A program made the position numbers and the translations under genes. Source: Isoetes taiwanensis (Eukaryota; Streptophyta; Lycopodiopsida; Isoetales; Isoetaceae). Taken from it: DNA of 64,000 nucleotides. Each line of letters starts with the position of its first letter. Position 1 is the first letter of the stretch. Of the stretch, positions 1 to 11,879 are shown in pieces. The DNA lies in assembly GCA_021234155.1 (NCBI GenBank), contig JAJEKV010000038.1, positions 11,738,290 to 11,802,289 of the forward strand, given 5' to 3'. The notes beneath the pieces are model-generated. The model was not told the DNA's origin. It saw only the letters and a list, made by a program, of their open reading frames with translations, and did not search any database.

Positions 1-3000
1 TACTTTTGTTTAAGCCCCCTACCTCGAGTAAATCACAAAGGCACGTACTATACCGCTAGCATCCTCTCATAAGGTATTCTCAGAAAACAAGAAAGAAGGG
101 CTATGAAGATGCCATGATTCAAGCAAAGAAAGCAGCTTCAACGTTTTCCAACATCGAGCTCTCAAGTGCCCTACTTACAAGAAATGGGCGGTCAGAACAC
201 CGTGAAGCTTTAGGTAAGTATTCTCGTTTTCTTCATGTGTTTTCTATTATGTCTATACTTATTTTTTTTGATATACAATGTATTTTGGAGCAACATTCAA
301 AGAATCAGACATTTATAAATCCAGACCAGTTGGCCATCCTCTCGCCGATAAAACAAACTTGATTTGAAAATGAAGGATCTAGGCCGAGTTCAAATAGTCG
401 TGGTTCAGGAATTTTGTCTTGTAATTTTACATTTTTGTTGAGTGATAGTTGGTGGACTTGCACCACCCACGTTTCCCACCCGATAGAAATTAAGTGAGCC
501 AACCATCCAACCACATTCCGTCAGACCACTGCATCAAATGAACTGATCCAATTAATAATGTTTGATCTCAATAATATAAAACACATCAATTGAAGATTAA
601 TCATATGTTCATCTTCAAATTGATACGAAGTACTATTAACAATTGCTAATACGAAACAATATCTTCCCATTTTTCTTTTGCTTATAATGGAGTGCAAAAC
701 ACATTGTGCTAGTATCATGGAACTGAATTGAATTTTGAAGTCCACGAAGACCAATTAACCTATTGACCATAGCATCATCGTTTTCACAAATATGGGAAGT
801 ATTCATTCATATATCATGGACTCTAGCACACTCGTTATCTGCTGTCAAACTGCAACCTTTTCATAATGTTTAATCCGATGGAAGATGGTGGAGAGAACAT
901 GCGTAATAGAGTAATCGTCTTAAAGAGATTGGAATCATGGTCAACATTGTAGACTAATTGAAAGAGTCAACCAAAACCTTGATGTAAGTCTAAAAGTTGG
1001 CCTTGCCATTATTTCCAGGGTAATGGTGGTGCATTTATATGGATTGTTGTTGGTGTGAAAGTGACAACAATTTGGATTTTTAATTTATTTCGAGCTTGTC
1101 AACTTTTGAGCTATTTTTGTTAGGTCTCATCTATCGCCTATGTAGAGGTAGTTGTTGTAAATGTCCATTACTGAGTTTGATGTTGAGATGTAGATTAGAT
1201 GGCATCAAAAGCAAGTTTAGATGTGGACATTAAATGAATTATGTCATAGTAGTTCATCCAAATTAGAAAGATTAAAATATGGTCAATAATAGTCTAAGAA
1301 GATTGATCTAAAATTCCATTACAGCTCTGTAATATGTTTTGACATAAAAAAAAAAGGAACCACTCTTTAAGTATAGTGTCCAGCTAGAATAAGTTTCGGA
1401 AGGGATCTTCAAGATTAGCTTGGTGTTAGACTGGAAACAACTGTTGGTTCCTTGTAGTATTATGGCATCTAAGAAGAAGACGATGTTGGTACCCATAGTA
1501 CTATTATATAACCTTTTTCTTTATGCTCATGCTAGTATCTCAGCCAAGAGCTTGGGACTTTTGGATGTAGAAGATGAGCTCTACATTTCATGCAATGTTT
1601 CAAGACTTTTGTAGTTTGTTATCTAACACCAAAGCCTGCTCCCTTTCCCGTTAAGGGGTGGCTTGCTAATCGTAGTCTCAGAGAATGGGATACCAAAAGT
1701 CAATGACTTCTAATGGGTGGGAAACCCTAGAAAGGTTAATTTCTTGGTCTTGCAAGAAGGGGAAATCTTTTTCATGGGCTTTTTTATTTGGGCACTCTGG
1801 GCTTTTTTGAGACTAAGATAAGATTTTTATCGAACGCTTTGAAATTGAAACCAAGCATACAAACAGCCCCAAACTAGCTACTCTATCTTAATACGAAATT
1901 TGACATTTGAAGAATGTATTTCTAATTGGGGTTGAATTTAGTGTCAAATGCATGCCTATAGCTTCTATTATCATAAGAAAACGACTTGGATACAAACACA
2001 CAATGGTAGACACCATATGTAAACAATATAAACAACAAAATATAGAGTCAGCATGCACCATGTTAGTTGTGCCTCATCATCTACAAATTTGCATTTTTTT
2101 CTTTTTTTTTCCTTCAAATGTATAGGAATCATGTACGTGACATATATCGAGCTTCACTTTCGATATAACGGTAATTTAAACGTACGATAAGAATTAGATG
2201 TCAGCAAAATATGTCGATGCATAAAAAAGATCAAAAGCTTAATAGCAAAGTATGAACTCAAAAACTCACTGGACTAGTCCAAGGGTTCAACACCCATCCC
2301 TTTAACCGGAACATTCTCAATATCGCTCTATCTCCACTCTATCCGACGGTCAAGATTAATAGAAGGAGCCCCACAACCGGCAGCGCCATTGCATCGAACC
2401 AACACTTCATCCTTCCTCAGTTCCAAAGTAATGAACACCTTTAACGCCAAGATGCTTCCATCATAGAGCTGCGACCAAAGAACAAGTCCATAATGCAAAG
2501 CCACCACACACAAAAAGAATGTGAAGTATAAATTCCATCACTTTTGTTGATTTTTCCAAGCCATATCTTCATTGTTTTGCATCATGTAATCGGGCAACCT
2601 ATCTTTTCAGCCTAGCATTGAAAGAACATTGTTGTTTTGGTTCACCCCTCACCTGAAAACACCACCGAGTTTATCTTTCCCAACATCAACTCCAACTGTG
2701 TGCAGCATAATGAAATAGTAAATAACTATTCTCAAAAATTCCAAAAGGCATCACGAAGTTTAGACATGTAATATCATATGCCATCGGGCTGCAGCCTCGC
2801 ATAAGGCCAAGCACATTGAATTTTAGACACAGAATATCATATGCCATCAGTTTTTCTTCCAGTGGTGTATTCTAATGATGCCATGTTGCACTTGCCAAAA
2901 TCCAGGAATTATAATCGGCACAACAGATTTTTGGTTACCAATTCAGCCAGTGATCTTGATTCTCAGTTCAATTCCTGCGCAATGGTTTAGTTCTTGCTGC

Positions 3001-4340
3001 AAGCCTGATGTTTTCAAACCTGATGTTGCCTCTTTCAAGTCTAATGCTTTCAAGTCTGATGCTGCATGCTTGCCATCGCCATGACCTTACCCCATAAAGA
3101 AAAAAGAAAATCACCGCACGGAACTCAATCCGATTGTTGCGTCTCGACGTGTTTGTATGAATCACTCCATCCATTATATGTCAGAACCTTACTTGGTCTA
3201 TCCATGCATGTATTCCATTCACATCAAGAGCATTTTGGTATTCTTGAGTTTTGATGTGATTGTCGTGTTGAAGCACTTCTAAATGAAGCGATGGTAAGCG
3301 TGGCAACGATGTTAAATGAAATTGTGTTGCTAAACGTAAATTTTGGGAAAATGTTATTTATAGTTAAAGTTTAAAACATTATTGTGTGTGTTTGTATGTG
3401 GGACTATTTTTATTCTTTAACATTTTAAAATGGCAATTTATTGATTGGTTTTGGAGCCTATATATGGATTAGGTTACATTGGTAGAGTGTAAGTGTCCAT
3501 CGAACTAATTCAACAATCTAAACTTGTACTTTTAAGAAGTTGATCAACAACCTAATAGGACATTATATAAAAGCTTCATGATGTTATTATGGGTGTCTTT
3601 TATAAATTAAAAGACATGAAGTTAATCCTATACGAATGACATTATAATAGCATGACTTTGTCAAGCTTGAAGTGTTTACATTTTGCGTTGTTCTAAGTTT
3701 TAGCTCATGCCATATGCATAATTACAGTTTAAAGCAAACAACCATGATACATGTACAATGTCTTCATAAATCTAGAGAGGACCGAAGGAAAAAAATAAAA
3801 TGAAAGATATTAAAGCCACGTTATATTCGTTGGAAAAATGCATACGTGTTAATTAAACTTTTATAACTTATCCATTAACCTGCCATTTATGCATGTTTAT
3901 TTTGGAGGCATAAGACATTCTTTGTCATTTGTAGTAAAAAATATGTTCACCTATACCGGTATAGAAATATTGTAGATCTTGTGTTACCTTGGATAACACA
4001 ACAAAACAACTTCTGCTTAAGATCTTTAGTTAAAAAATACAAAAAAGGAGGAGGAATTAGCAAGAGTCTATTGCGCTTAAGCTTATGTACATCTATTGGT
4101 GGCAAGCCTGAGCAGGTTTCACTTGGCTATTATGCCACAACAAGAGGGTCAGTACACCAACTCCACTTTAATTTGTATTTCCTATTCATCGTAAAGATGT
4201 AACATCCTCAAAATATTATTGAAAGATGTATGCACAACTTGAATCTAAATGTGTAAAGCTCTAACATTGTGATTGGCATCTTTCCATGGCAAAGATACAT
4301 AATTTCCACATACAAATTTTTGTTAGATAATTTATATATT
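1..4340. other. AT-rich region without recognisable gene
   Basis: I see no conserved coding sequence, tRNA or rRNA here. The open frames are short and lack recognisable motifs. It holds small decayed repeats: a 30-bp motif ending in atatcatatgccatc occurs near 2773 and 2830, and the phrase cctgatg/gtctgatg recurs about five times at 3003-3062. A LINE tail relic at 721-770 is listed separately. Confidence 0.6.
721..770 (-). mobile_element. relic of a LINE 3' end
   Basis: Read on the minus strand, this matches the conserved LINE 3' tail seen at 12.8, 40.5 and 55.0 kb: the phrase tccacgaagaccaat is nearly identical to the copy at 12787, and a degenerate pentamer tail (gaattgaattttg) lies on the expected side. 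Only the last 50 bp survive. It is an old, eroded insertion, placed by comparison with the other copies in the window. Confidence 0.5.
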
Positions 4341-4872
4341 AATAAGAATAGAATAGAACAGATTTTTAGCGTCCACGGAGACCGATTGGCCTATGGGACC
4401 CAAACAAAAAGAGAGCAGCAAGTGTATTACTAACAGGATTAAAAAACCCCCGCCCCGAAGGGTTTTCGAGGGAAAAACCTTAGCAGTAATAAGTATGCTG
4501 GCACGCTGTACAATTGTATAGGACAGTTCAATACCGTCCCGGAGGACACAACTGAGTCCGTGCATCCATAACCTCCTAGAGGTATGACCCCAACAAACCC
4601 ACTGACGCCGTATTCAATAACTCATGCAACGGTTGGCGAGGCACTAGTAATCGAACATACCACTCGACAGATATGGGTAAACGCTGGGCAGATCTGGAGG
4701 GCATGACATTCATCCAATGGCACCCTGTTGGCAACACTGGCAAAGCCTTTGCTCTCGTGCTTCCCGAGCCCAACATCCTATCTCAATGGCAATTGTTAGT
4801 ACATCAGTTATGATGAGGGCCTAATTGAACAAGGTGCTGCGCACGGAGGGTTGCCCTCCATGGCCAGAGGGT
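4341..4872 (-). mobile_element. LINE derivative with both ends, coding region mostly lost
   Basis: The minus strand ends in a pentamer tail (aataagaatagaatagaaca on the plus strand, 4341-4360), preceded by the conserved tail motif tccacggagaccgattgg and the hairpin ggttttcgagggaaaaacc at 4462-4480. The same 3' organisation occurs in the LINEs at 38.8/40.5 kb and 54.9 kb. At the other end, 4829-4872 is a 44-bp sequence shared with 13240-13283 with one mismatch, probably the element's 5' end. No RT or endonuclease motif remains between them. On the right it directly abuts the truncated potassium-transporter pseudogene. Confidence 0.6.
4829..4872 (-). repeat. 44-bp putative LINE 5'-end repeat, copy 1
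   Basis: This is nearly identical to 13240-13283. It contains the perfect hairpin ggagggttgccctcc. Both copies lie at the 5' boundary of a minus-strand LINE derivative, so I infer that it is the conserved 5' terminus of one LINE family. Confidence 0.55.
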
Positions 4873-4984
4873 ATTTTTGCACAATCATACCTATACCATG
4901 TCGCAAAGAGCGGGCTTGAAGTCTGTCCAGATGTGGTCGAGCGGCGTCGCGGAGCGCATGGCGGCTTTGACTTGTTGGACTTGT

Positions 4985-6015
4985 TGGCAGTTCCATAATG
5001 CCATGCATACATTATGACTAAAAGGATGCAGGCAATTGCTAGAGGAACCCAACCACCACTTTCCACCTTAAAGAGAACAGCGGAAAAATAGATTAATTCC
5101 ACTGATCCAAAAACCACGAAAAATAGAGCAACTAGGAGAAGATTTCTCTGCCAAATGAAAAGCATGATGAGAGTCATAAGTATTGTTGTCACAAGCATAA
5201 CTGCCACAACGGCAATACCTGCAGAACGCAACAGGGTGTCAAATGGAAATAATACATAGATAGCATAAAGAATGCAGGTGTCACATACCAATGCATTTCC
5301 TATTTGAGTAGTCTCTCGAAACCCAGCTGTTATTGCAAGACAAAGGCCCATTAATATCCAATTGATTTCAGGAACATAAATTCGTTCACCAAATTGGTGC
5401 GATGTGTGAACAATCTTTATGCGGAAAGCATCCAAGCGCAACTGACTGCTTGATGATCGAAAAGGTTTGCAGCAATTGTTGCAACTATGAATATAGGCCA
5501 GAAAATAGAATCTGTAATAGAAATATGATATCATATTTCACATGTAACACATAATACCTCAATCATAACAAAAACAGAAACTGAAGCATTACTTGGGAAC
5601 TTCATGAGGTATGCTCCTTGACCAATATAGGCTAACAGCAGACAGGGAAAGACCAGCACGGTAAAAGCAACCTGCCCAAGCTAACATATCAACATGCCGC
5701 ATTTGTTCCCTCAAACAAAAACTATTTACCTGAATTGATAACGTTGAGAAATGTCCCAAATCAGCAAATAAAGCCTCAGCCCCTACATTTTCCTACCACC
5801 AATATGAAAACTAAACTCATTTGCACCCTATGTTCTCCATAATAAATAATTAGGGTATTAGATGGACATGGTCAAGCCCAATGGAATCCCATTTGACAAC
5901 ATACCTGTTACCCATCCATCTTTCTTTCTCCTCTTAAAGAAGTCAAGAATGTGCACAGGAGACAAACGCTCGAAATATACTAGGATCATGCTTGATAATG
6001 TTGTATATCCCTACT
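4985..6015 (-). pseudogene. KUP/HAK/KT potassium transporter pseudogene
   Basis: Exon-like blocks on the minus strand encode segments typical of plant KUP/HAK/KT K+ uptake permeases, which are multi-pass membrane proteins. In order: YNIIKHDPSIFRA and SPVHILDFFKRRKKDGW (about 6005-5905), EALFADLGHFSTLSIQ (about 5785-5732), [19 protein letters not shown] (from about 5683), KIVHTS and [20 protein letters not shown] (about 5420-5320), [14 protein letters not shown], and [20 protein letters not shown] (about 5062-5003). Several boundaries look like GT..AG splice sites. Lesions: a 1-nt frameshift after FRA, loss of the conserved block before EALFADLGHF, deletions and frameshifts before KIVHTS, no N-terminal exons, and truncation after WHYGT where unrelated repeat sequence begins. 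The family assignment is strong. Function is very unlikely. Confidence 0.85.
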
Positions 6016-6102
6016 AGCCCAGTGGAGATGAACCATAAAACAAAAATTCGCAATATGCTGTATAAACATTATCAATACAAGCTCATCAACAATTACATTC
6101 AA

Positions 6103-6126
6103 GCACCACCACCACCACCACCACCA
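6103..6126. repeat. (ACC)n microsatellite
   Basis: About eight ACC/CAC units lie just upstream, in minus-strand terms, of the first surviving potassium-transporter exon. The tryptophan run in the minus-strand reading frame is an artefact of this repeat. Confidence 0.9.
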
Positions 6127-6129
6127 GTA

Positions 6130-6900
6130 GCAGTTTGATAAACTAAGCAATTTTCCATTTCGATTTTCGAAATGGAACACCATTGATTGAGGTAAGCTAA
6201 TCTCCCTATATGTTCAAGCCTTACCAAGGCTTATCAAGTACAATCAAGGAGATACTGTAGTTCATGAACAAGTCCCACATTCTCTGCGTAAAGTAGATTG
6301 TGCTTTAGCACAAACATATAAAACCTAAACTTCTTCATGTTTTTCAAAAGCTTGTGCTAAAAACACAACTGCCCATGGCATTGACATTGGGGCAATCCGT
6401 AGTGCTTGGGCACCTTGTTAATCTTTTATTCAATTATGATTTACCGCCATGGAAAAATTCCAAAAGGGTACCTTTGTATAGTAAAATCAATTTTCGCTTA
6501 GGTTCCCCCATTGTGCAAATGGAGTTGCTAAAAAGCAATATCTTGATCAAGCCTTGAACTTTATGCTACTAAAGCTCCAAGTACTTGGCTACCTGCATAG
6601 TTATAACTCTTGCTTAAAAATTTAGTGTTGCTTAAAAATTACCTAGTTAAGAACATGTACATGTTGAAGACGTTATGAGCGGTTCTAAGCGACAAAGGTG
6701 GCCCCAATTGGTTACAAATGATAATTGTCATGTCGCTCTCACTGTGGACAAAATAGAAGATAAATCGATTTCATTTTATAATAAGTTAAATAAGACCCTT
6801 TCTGCTAGTGTAGTGATTGGAAGAGTTCACCGGATCAATATTTTGAATTTATCATCAACATTTTGATTGATCTATGTCATTGAATGAAACTTGATTTATG
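6130..6900. other. no gene seen
   Basis: AT-rich sequence with only short, motif-free open frames. The missing N-terminal exons of the transporter are not found here. Confidence 0.5.
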
Positions 6901-7810
6901 TATTTGACCTTTATACTATGTACACAGAAACTCTGATCCTCAAGAGAATGTGGCATCTCCCTCACTGCTAGAAAGAAATAAAAAAGGGTTTCTGTCCTGC
7001 CTTCTGAAGCATTGTCCACTCCTTGAACATCAGCACTAACTTTGCCGGTTTTCCCATCACTTTCATGGATAGCAGCTAGTCCATCATGTTCAGGGGCAGA
7101 AATAACTTTATTCCTTTCAACTGTATTAGCCACATTATCTTTTTCAGCTGTATTACCCATGTGACTATTGGACATTATGGATACATAGGCCACTCTTTTT
7201 GTGTCCTTGGAAGCTTCAGGCATATCATTAGCTTCTTCTAAGAAACTCAGGAAGTCTCTTTTCATTCTACTCATGTTCTTTTGATCATTACGGTGCTTGA
7301 TGCTTGATGAGCTTACAAGATCTTCCCTTGATACCTGATCTCCTTTTATGGATACCTGTCCATCTTTTTTCAATTGCAAACTTTCCTCTGCTTGAAATGC
7401 GGGGTTGAAATGAGAATAGATGCTTCAAAAAGGTTGTTTTCCAGTGAGAATTCTCACAAGTTGTCTCACTATCCACATCCCCCAAGTAAAATGCAAATTA
7501 TACTGATTACACCGAAATGCTGAGACACAACGAATGCTAAAAACATAATCTCACCAATATAAGTGTCCCCTAAAACGTTGTATTTTATTCTTGTAGTATC
7601 CTCGCCGAACATGGATACAAGAGGCTTCACTTTTACGACATCGTTCTCTTCTTGGTTCGCCTCATGGCTTTTCATCTCATATAGGCGATGCCTTACTCCA
7701 TCAACCTCACACTTCAAGGACAAAGGAACTTTCTCCTTTGCATGCCCTAAAACCTTTGCAATGTGGTGAGAAAATACAATCGGTGAAAAATAGCTAAGTT
7801 GAGTAAATTT
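6900..7810 (-). other. unrecognised minus-strand exon-like segments
   Basis: Three consecutive minus-strand stretches look more protein-like than their surroundings. They are about 7810-7565 (KVLGHAKEKVPLSLKCEVDG, then a charged segment ending DTYIG before a GTGAGA donor-like site), about 7478-7385, and 7379-6960 (polar, Ser/Lys/Asp-rich, including DFLSFLEEANDMPEASKDT). The hydrophilic composition and donor-like junction suggest exons of one gene or a relic. I do not recognise the family. The segments do not join cleanly in one frame without assumed introns. Confidence 0.3.
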
Positions 7811-7819
7811 GCCCGATAT

Positions 7820-8440
7820 AAACAAACTACTAGACCCACCTCAAATTTGTACCCTTTGGATGGCTGCGTAAAGGTGCGATGGGGTGCTTTCTTGTCTTGG
7901 CGGTTCTTTGAAAGCATATTGAAGCTGTGACAACTTCATAAAGCATTTGTACATGAGGACAAGGAAGTACTCATGAATGAACATGCAAAATCAACGGCTT
8001 GAATAATATAAAGCCGAGAACACGAGAAGTAGTAGTGCGAAACGCGCAAGGACTGCCCGGCATGGTAAGACAAAGCGGCATGAAGAAAGGCCGACTAAGA
8101 ACTCCCTTAATCAATGCATTTTATACATTGAGAAAATAAATAGTGCTACATCTTCTTCTGCATAAAATGAGAGTGTTGATGTAATACACATAAGGATACG
8201 AGCCTGCGGCGAGGATAGGATTATCCATCTGCAGGCAGGAATGAGCCACATGTCAGAGAGGAGATCGATCACATGAATACCTTGAATTACCAATGCCTAC
8301 ATTGGACATGGTTCTTGAGTTCAAACCTGTTCTAATAATCTAGCAATTCAAGTAATTTCCACAAAAACGTTTTTCCAAGCTTCAGGTTCTTCCCTTCGCA
8401 TTCTTGGGCACGATCTGAGAACAACAACTGGATTAAGGAT
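7820..8440. other. no gene seen
   Basis: Nothing recognisable on either strand apart from a motif-free 60-codon frame. Confidence 0.4.
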
Positions 8441-8449
8441 CAAAATTAG

Positions 8450-9132
8450 AGTGTATTAAGCAACTGCAGAGAGAAATTTTGTATCAGTAGAATAGGGCCA
8501 AGAAAAGTTTGCCCAGAAAAGAAAACAATATTTTCAAACCACATGAAAAAACGAGCAACATACTTTGTTGAACTAGATTTCATAGCTCCATTACATGAAG
8601 GTAGAAGCCGCACAAAGCTTTCTACAATTTCTTCGAGTCCTGAGCGTTGAAGCAAGCGCAAGTGTCTCCTAACCTACAAATCATGAAAGAAAACATTGTA
8701 TACTTTAATCAAAAGTTGACATGACATAAACAAACATTTGATCGTCCTAAATAATCACAAAGCGGCGGATATGAATTAAAAGGTAGGAAAAAGCCTTTCC
8801 AACTTTACAAAGCGAGAAAACTATGACAAACAACATATGAATGTTACTCTAGGGAATAAATAAACAGAAAAGCGGACCATCTACATTTTACGTGCGACTA
8901 AAGCAGGGGTTTATAAGTAAATGCACTAGTTCCACTATCGTTTGCTGTGCTTTTCGTTTAAACAACTTCGTCCCCATTTTTACGACGTAATCTCACGGAA
9001 ATAGGTGCAATGGCGATGCCGACCGGTGTTTTTGTAAATAAGGCGCTCAAACGATTGCCATCTCTCGTCCCGAGTTGTGACAATTGCTCCTTAATCCTTG
9101 TTTGCATCGCCCTAGCATCGACTCCATCATCC
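8450..9132 (-). other. two possible exons of an unrecognised minus-strand gene
   Basis: On the minus strand a segment from about 9130 follows an acceptor-like tttgcactag and runs through MQTRIKEQLSQLGTRDGNRL and PVGIAIAPISVRLRRKNGDE to a stop near 8957. A second segment near 8675-8575 follows a pyrimidine-poor AG and encodes RLLQRSGLEEIVESFVRLLP, ending at an AAG/GTATGT-like junction. Composition is plausible for protein but matches nothing I know. Whether they belong to one gene with the TAF5-like fragment upstream is unproven. Confidence 0.25.
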
Positions 9133-9743
9133 TAGTGCAAACAAAAAGAGAAATAAATTTTTAGGGAATTTAATGGTTAGGTAGTCAGCGATGCACAAGC
9201 GGTTTTATAAAGGTATAAGACTTAGGAAATAGACTAATCCCAAGTTTATAACTGCTATGGAGCATTTCTGAGGTTAGAGTAAATAGCCTTGTTTTCTGAG
9301 GTTAGAATAAATAGCACGAAGAACATCCAGATGTGCCAACTAATGGACCTTCATATTCACTTCCTTCTTCATCCCATCACAACAGAAATCAGAGCATTAT
9401 TCGATGTGGACATATCTAGAGAAGGTTAGGGATGCACAAGTAGGATAGATTTGTTGCCCATCTTTTGTCCAACAATATTTGAAGTTCAAAGATAAGCTGC
9501 ATGGATGTGCAATCGGAGGATCGAGGATGGCAAAATGGGTCAAGTAGATCAACAGAAGGGATTTTGACTGGAGGAAGGGCACCCATCCCAAAGTTCCTTA
9601 TTTTCACATCAATGCCTTCATGTAGAAAGCATCGATGTATAAGCTCAAGAGTGCATAACCAATGGGACGACTGCACATATAAAAGGAAAAGAACAGCACA
9701 GAAGAAAGGCACACAATGGAATGCAATTAATGAGATACCATAC

Positions 9744-9842
9744 CTTCTTGAGCAAATCCCTTTGAAACAAGATCCATGGAGGAATGGACAAAAACAGGGT
9801 AAAGAATGCGAAGCAGCTCGTTCTGCAAAGCTCTTAAAATTC
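9744..9842 (-). pseudogene. TAF5 N-terminal-domain exon fragment
   Basis: One minus-strand exon-like block encodes a stretch that closely matches the start of the NTD2 domain of TFIID subunit 5. Its core reads NELLRILYPVFVHSSMDL, followed by VSKGFAQE. It ends at a proper donor (GAAG then GTATGG, exon end at 9744). The next conserved TAF5 segment (the EHEMMH-like region) is not found downstream and no in-frame start is obvious upstream. I therefore read it as a captured or decayed exon rather than an active gene. TAF5 normally scaffolds TFIID through this domain and WD40 repeats, and no WD40 repeat is visible here. Confidence 0.6.
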
Positions 9843-10047
9843 TGATTCTGGTCTGCCCTCTTCCCGGCCCCTTTCTGCTCCATCTGCGCTCCCTTTTCCA
9901 TCATTTTTCCTTCAATCTCTCTCAAATCCAGCCCCAAACCTGATTAATCTTCACAATCCACTTGATTAATCGAATCCCGGACGTGAAAGCGGAACAACAC
10001 GAAAGCCGGTTAGCCGGTTTGCACAGCATCCACCCGACAACGCTGGC

Positions 10048-10178
10048 GACCTAACACTTACAGGCACCAGCCAGTTTTTAGCAGTCACTAGTATATGCTA
10101 GGCATATGCGGCATATACCTGAATATGCCCACATACCCACATAAACGAGGGTTTGCCCTCCTAGGGGCAACCCAAAAA
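10048..10178. repeat. 131-bp dispersed repeat, copy A
   Basis: This shares about 90% identity by eye with 17117-17248 in the same orientation, from gacctaacacttacaggc to gggcaacccaaaaa. It contains two palindromic parts: a gcatatgc-rich stretch (tatgctaggcatatgcggca) and a hairpin gggtttgccc/ggggcaaccc. No terminal inverted repeats or target duplication are obvious. It could be a small MITE, SINE-like or Helitron-end element. Confidence 0.65.
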
Positions 10179-10386
10179 AGATAAATTAGAGCAATGCATA
10201 ATGGATAACAATATGCTGACCAGTTGAGTGGTTTATTTGGCTAGCCCAAAAAATTAATTCTGCATAGATCACTGAGACTTTGATGAAGCATCATATTTGA
10301 TAGCTTACTTTAGTGTGCATTTAATTGGCTTGTGCTCTGTTGGGTCTAAATAACTTGTTTTAATAGCAGAGTTCGTAATGTCTAGT

Positions 10387-10622
10387 GTTTGTTATAAATT
10401 GAAACCCTATGTCAAATTAGGAGTTTAGAAGTTAGACCTATTTTAATAAAGTGGGTTCTTACAAAAGTCGCCCTCCTCTAACCATACCCCAAATGTATTT
10501 GTCACATTATGTAGCAATTAATTGAAAGCTAAAATTCTATGTCCAAATAGGGGATAAAAGTTAGACCTTTTTGAATAAAGTATGGGTTCTTGCAATAAGC
10601 ACCCTTTCTTAACCATACTTCA
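10387..10622. repeat. degenerate ~118-bp tandem duplication
   Basis: The block around 10395-10490 recurs at 10512-10615. Shared phrases in the same order include taaagtgggttctt / taaagtatgggttctt, agttagacct, and ctctaaccatac / ttcttaaccatac. The two units differ by many substitutions, so the duplication is old. Confidence 0.6.
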
Positions 10623-11040
10623 ATATTGTTTCATAGCGTTGAATTGTATAGTCAAAGTCTATAACTCTTTGTGATGTAGCTAGGAGCATACTGTCACTTG
10701 TGTATATAAGGTATGATATCTTGTCAAGTTCTTGTTGGTTGATAATCTCAACCACTGATGTGTCCGCAACTTCTTCTTGGCTACTGATCTCAGGGTCTTG
10801 CTGCTGGTCATGTGTCTGTTGGTCGTCTCTCTCATGGTTTTGTGCTTGTTGGTTTTCAGTCTCCATGTGTTCGTCTCCTTGAAGTCCGATGTAGATACAT
10901 GTTTGCTCATTATGTCCCTCTCTATTTTGTGCTTGTTGCTCCTTAGTGTCCCATTGATTGTCTCCTTCAAGTTCGATATAGATAACTCCTTGATCATTAG
11001 GTTGCTCTATGTGCCTTGGGTCCTCCTCTGTTCTTGAAAG
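10609..11040 (-). CDS. Gln/Glu-rich ORF with internal repeat, unrecognised
   Basis: One minus-strand frame stays open from about 11040 to a stop at 10609 (about 140 codons). It is very rich in Gln, Glu, Asp and Asn. It contains two related units of about 28 residues, each with IYIxLxGD followed by a QQAQN-type segment, so it grew by tandem duplication of about 84 bp. The C-terminal part (DKISYLIYTSDSMLLATSQR) is ordinary in composition. There is no recognised domain. It overlaps the degenerate repeat at its 3' end and may be an exon of a longer gene with the coiled-coil-like frame at 11366-11689. Confidence 0.3.
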   Translation of the reverse strand, partial: LSRTEEDPRHIEQPNDQGVIYIELEGDNQWDTKEQQAQNREGHNEQTCIYIGLQGDEHMETENQQAQNHERDDQQTHDQQQDPEISSQEEVADTSVVEIINQQELDKISYLIYTSDSMLLATSQRVIDFDYTIQRYETILKYG

Positions 11041-11365
11041 CTAAATCTTCCTATTTTATAATATGTCAAAAAAGTGAAAAGGGTGAAAAAGGTGAAAAAT
11101 GCGATTTTTTGAAAAAAGGTATGGCCTTCTAAAAACCTCCACGTGAATATGTATTTGACATGGTGTATGCAACTTTGCAACTTTTTGTAAGTTCTATTTA
11201 TTTATTTGTAGCAAGAGCCATTGGGAGAAGAAATATAGAATATACAATAGAACTGAAGTTCCTAACTTGTATAACTTTTTCTTATAGCAAAATTTGGGTT
11301 GTATCATATGGTAGCCCATACGTATATGCAACAGAACAATAGGACATACATTATCCACTAATCAA

Positions 11366-11689
11366 TCATCTGGACCTATAGGTTGTTGGTAAATAACTCA
11401 AGCTTTGCTCTGGATTTCGTCGTTCATGTTGTATATCTTGGATTTTCTCTTCTCGTAATTTTGGTACAAAGCATAAAAATGAACGGGTGCCAAGAATATG
11501 TTGTTGGATTCGTTCGTTTAGGTGCTGACGAAGTGTAGCTTGAAGTGCATTCAGTTGTGGGAGCGTGACATTGGGACATTCATCCAAGTTCACGTCAAAT
11601 GACGTCATTGAATCATGTAAATGATTGATTGATTGCTCCAGCTGAGCAATGTGTTGGAGCACATTATCTGTATCATTTTCTATGGGCAC
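11366..11689 (-). CDS. small helical ORF, unrecognised
   Basis: This is a 107-codon minus-strand frame with heptad-like spacing (IAQLEQSINHLHDSMTSF; LNALQATLRQHLNERIQQH), followed by a basic tail. An AG acceptor-like junction precedes its start. It could be an exon upstream of the Gln/Glu-rich frame. No family is recognised and it could equally be a chance frame. Confidence 0.25.
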   Translation of the reverse strand: MPIENDTDNVLQHIAQLEQSINHLHDSMTSFDVNLDECPNVTLPQLNALQATLRQHLNERIQQHILGTRSFLCFVPKLREEKIQDIQHERRNPEQSLSYLPTTYRSR

Positions 11690-11879
11690 CTATAAAACAA
11701 AAGCATGATGTTAATTGACACTTTTTTTTTTGGATGCAATAGAAAACGTGTCTTACCGTAGGGTTGATAACGATGCCAACGTCTTGGATAGCTAAGTTGT
11801 GTTATGGTTAAAGTTGATGCTATATTCAAAATGTATATGCAATGATGTATGCATACCTTAAAAAGGGACATGCAATCGG

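Noticed and set aside
5986-6183. Trp-run frame on the minus strand
   Set aside because: The tryptophan run comes from the (ACC)n microsatellite.
10700-11037. Ser/Cys/Trp/Leu-rich plus frames
   Set aside because: Antisense shadow of the Gln/Glu-rich minus frame; composition explained by it.
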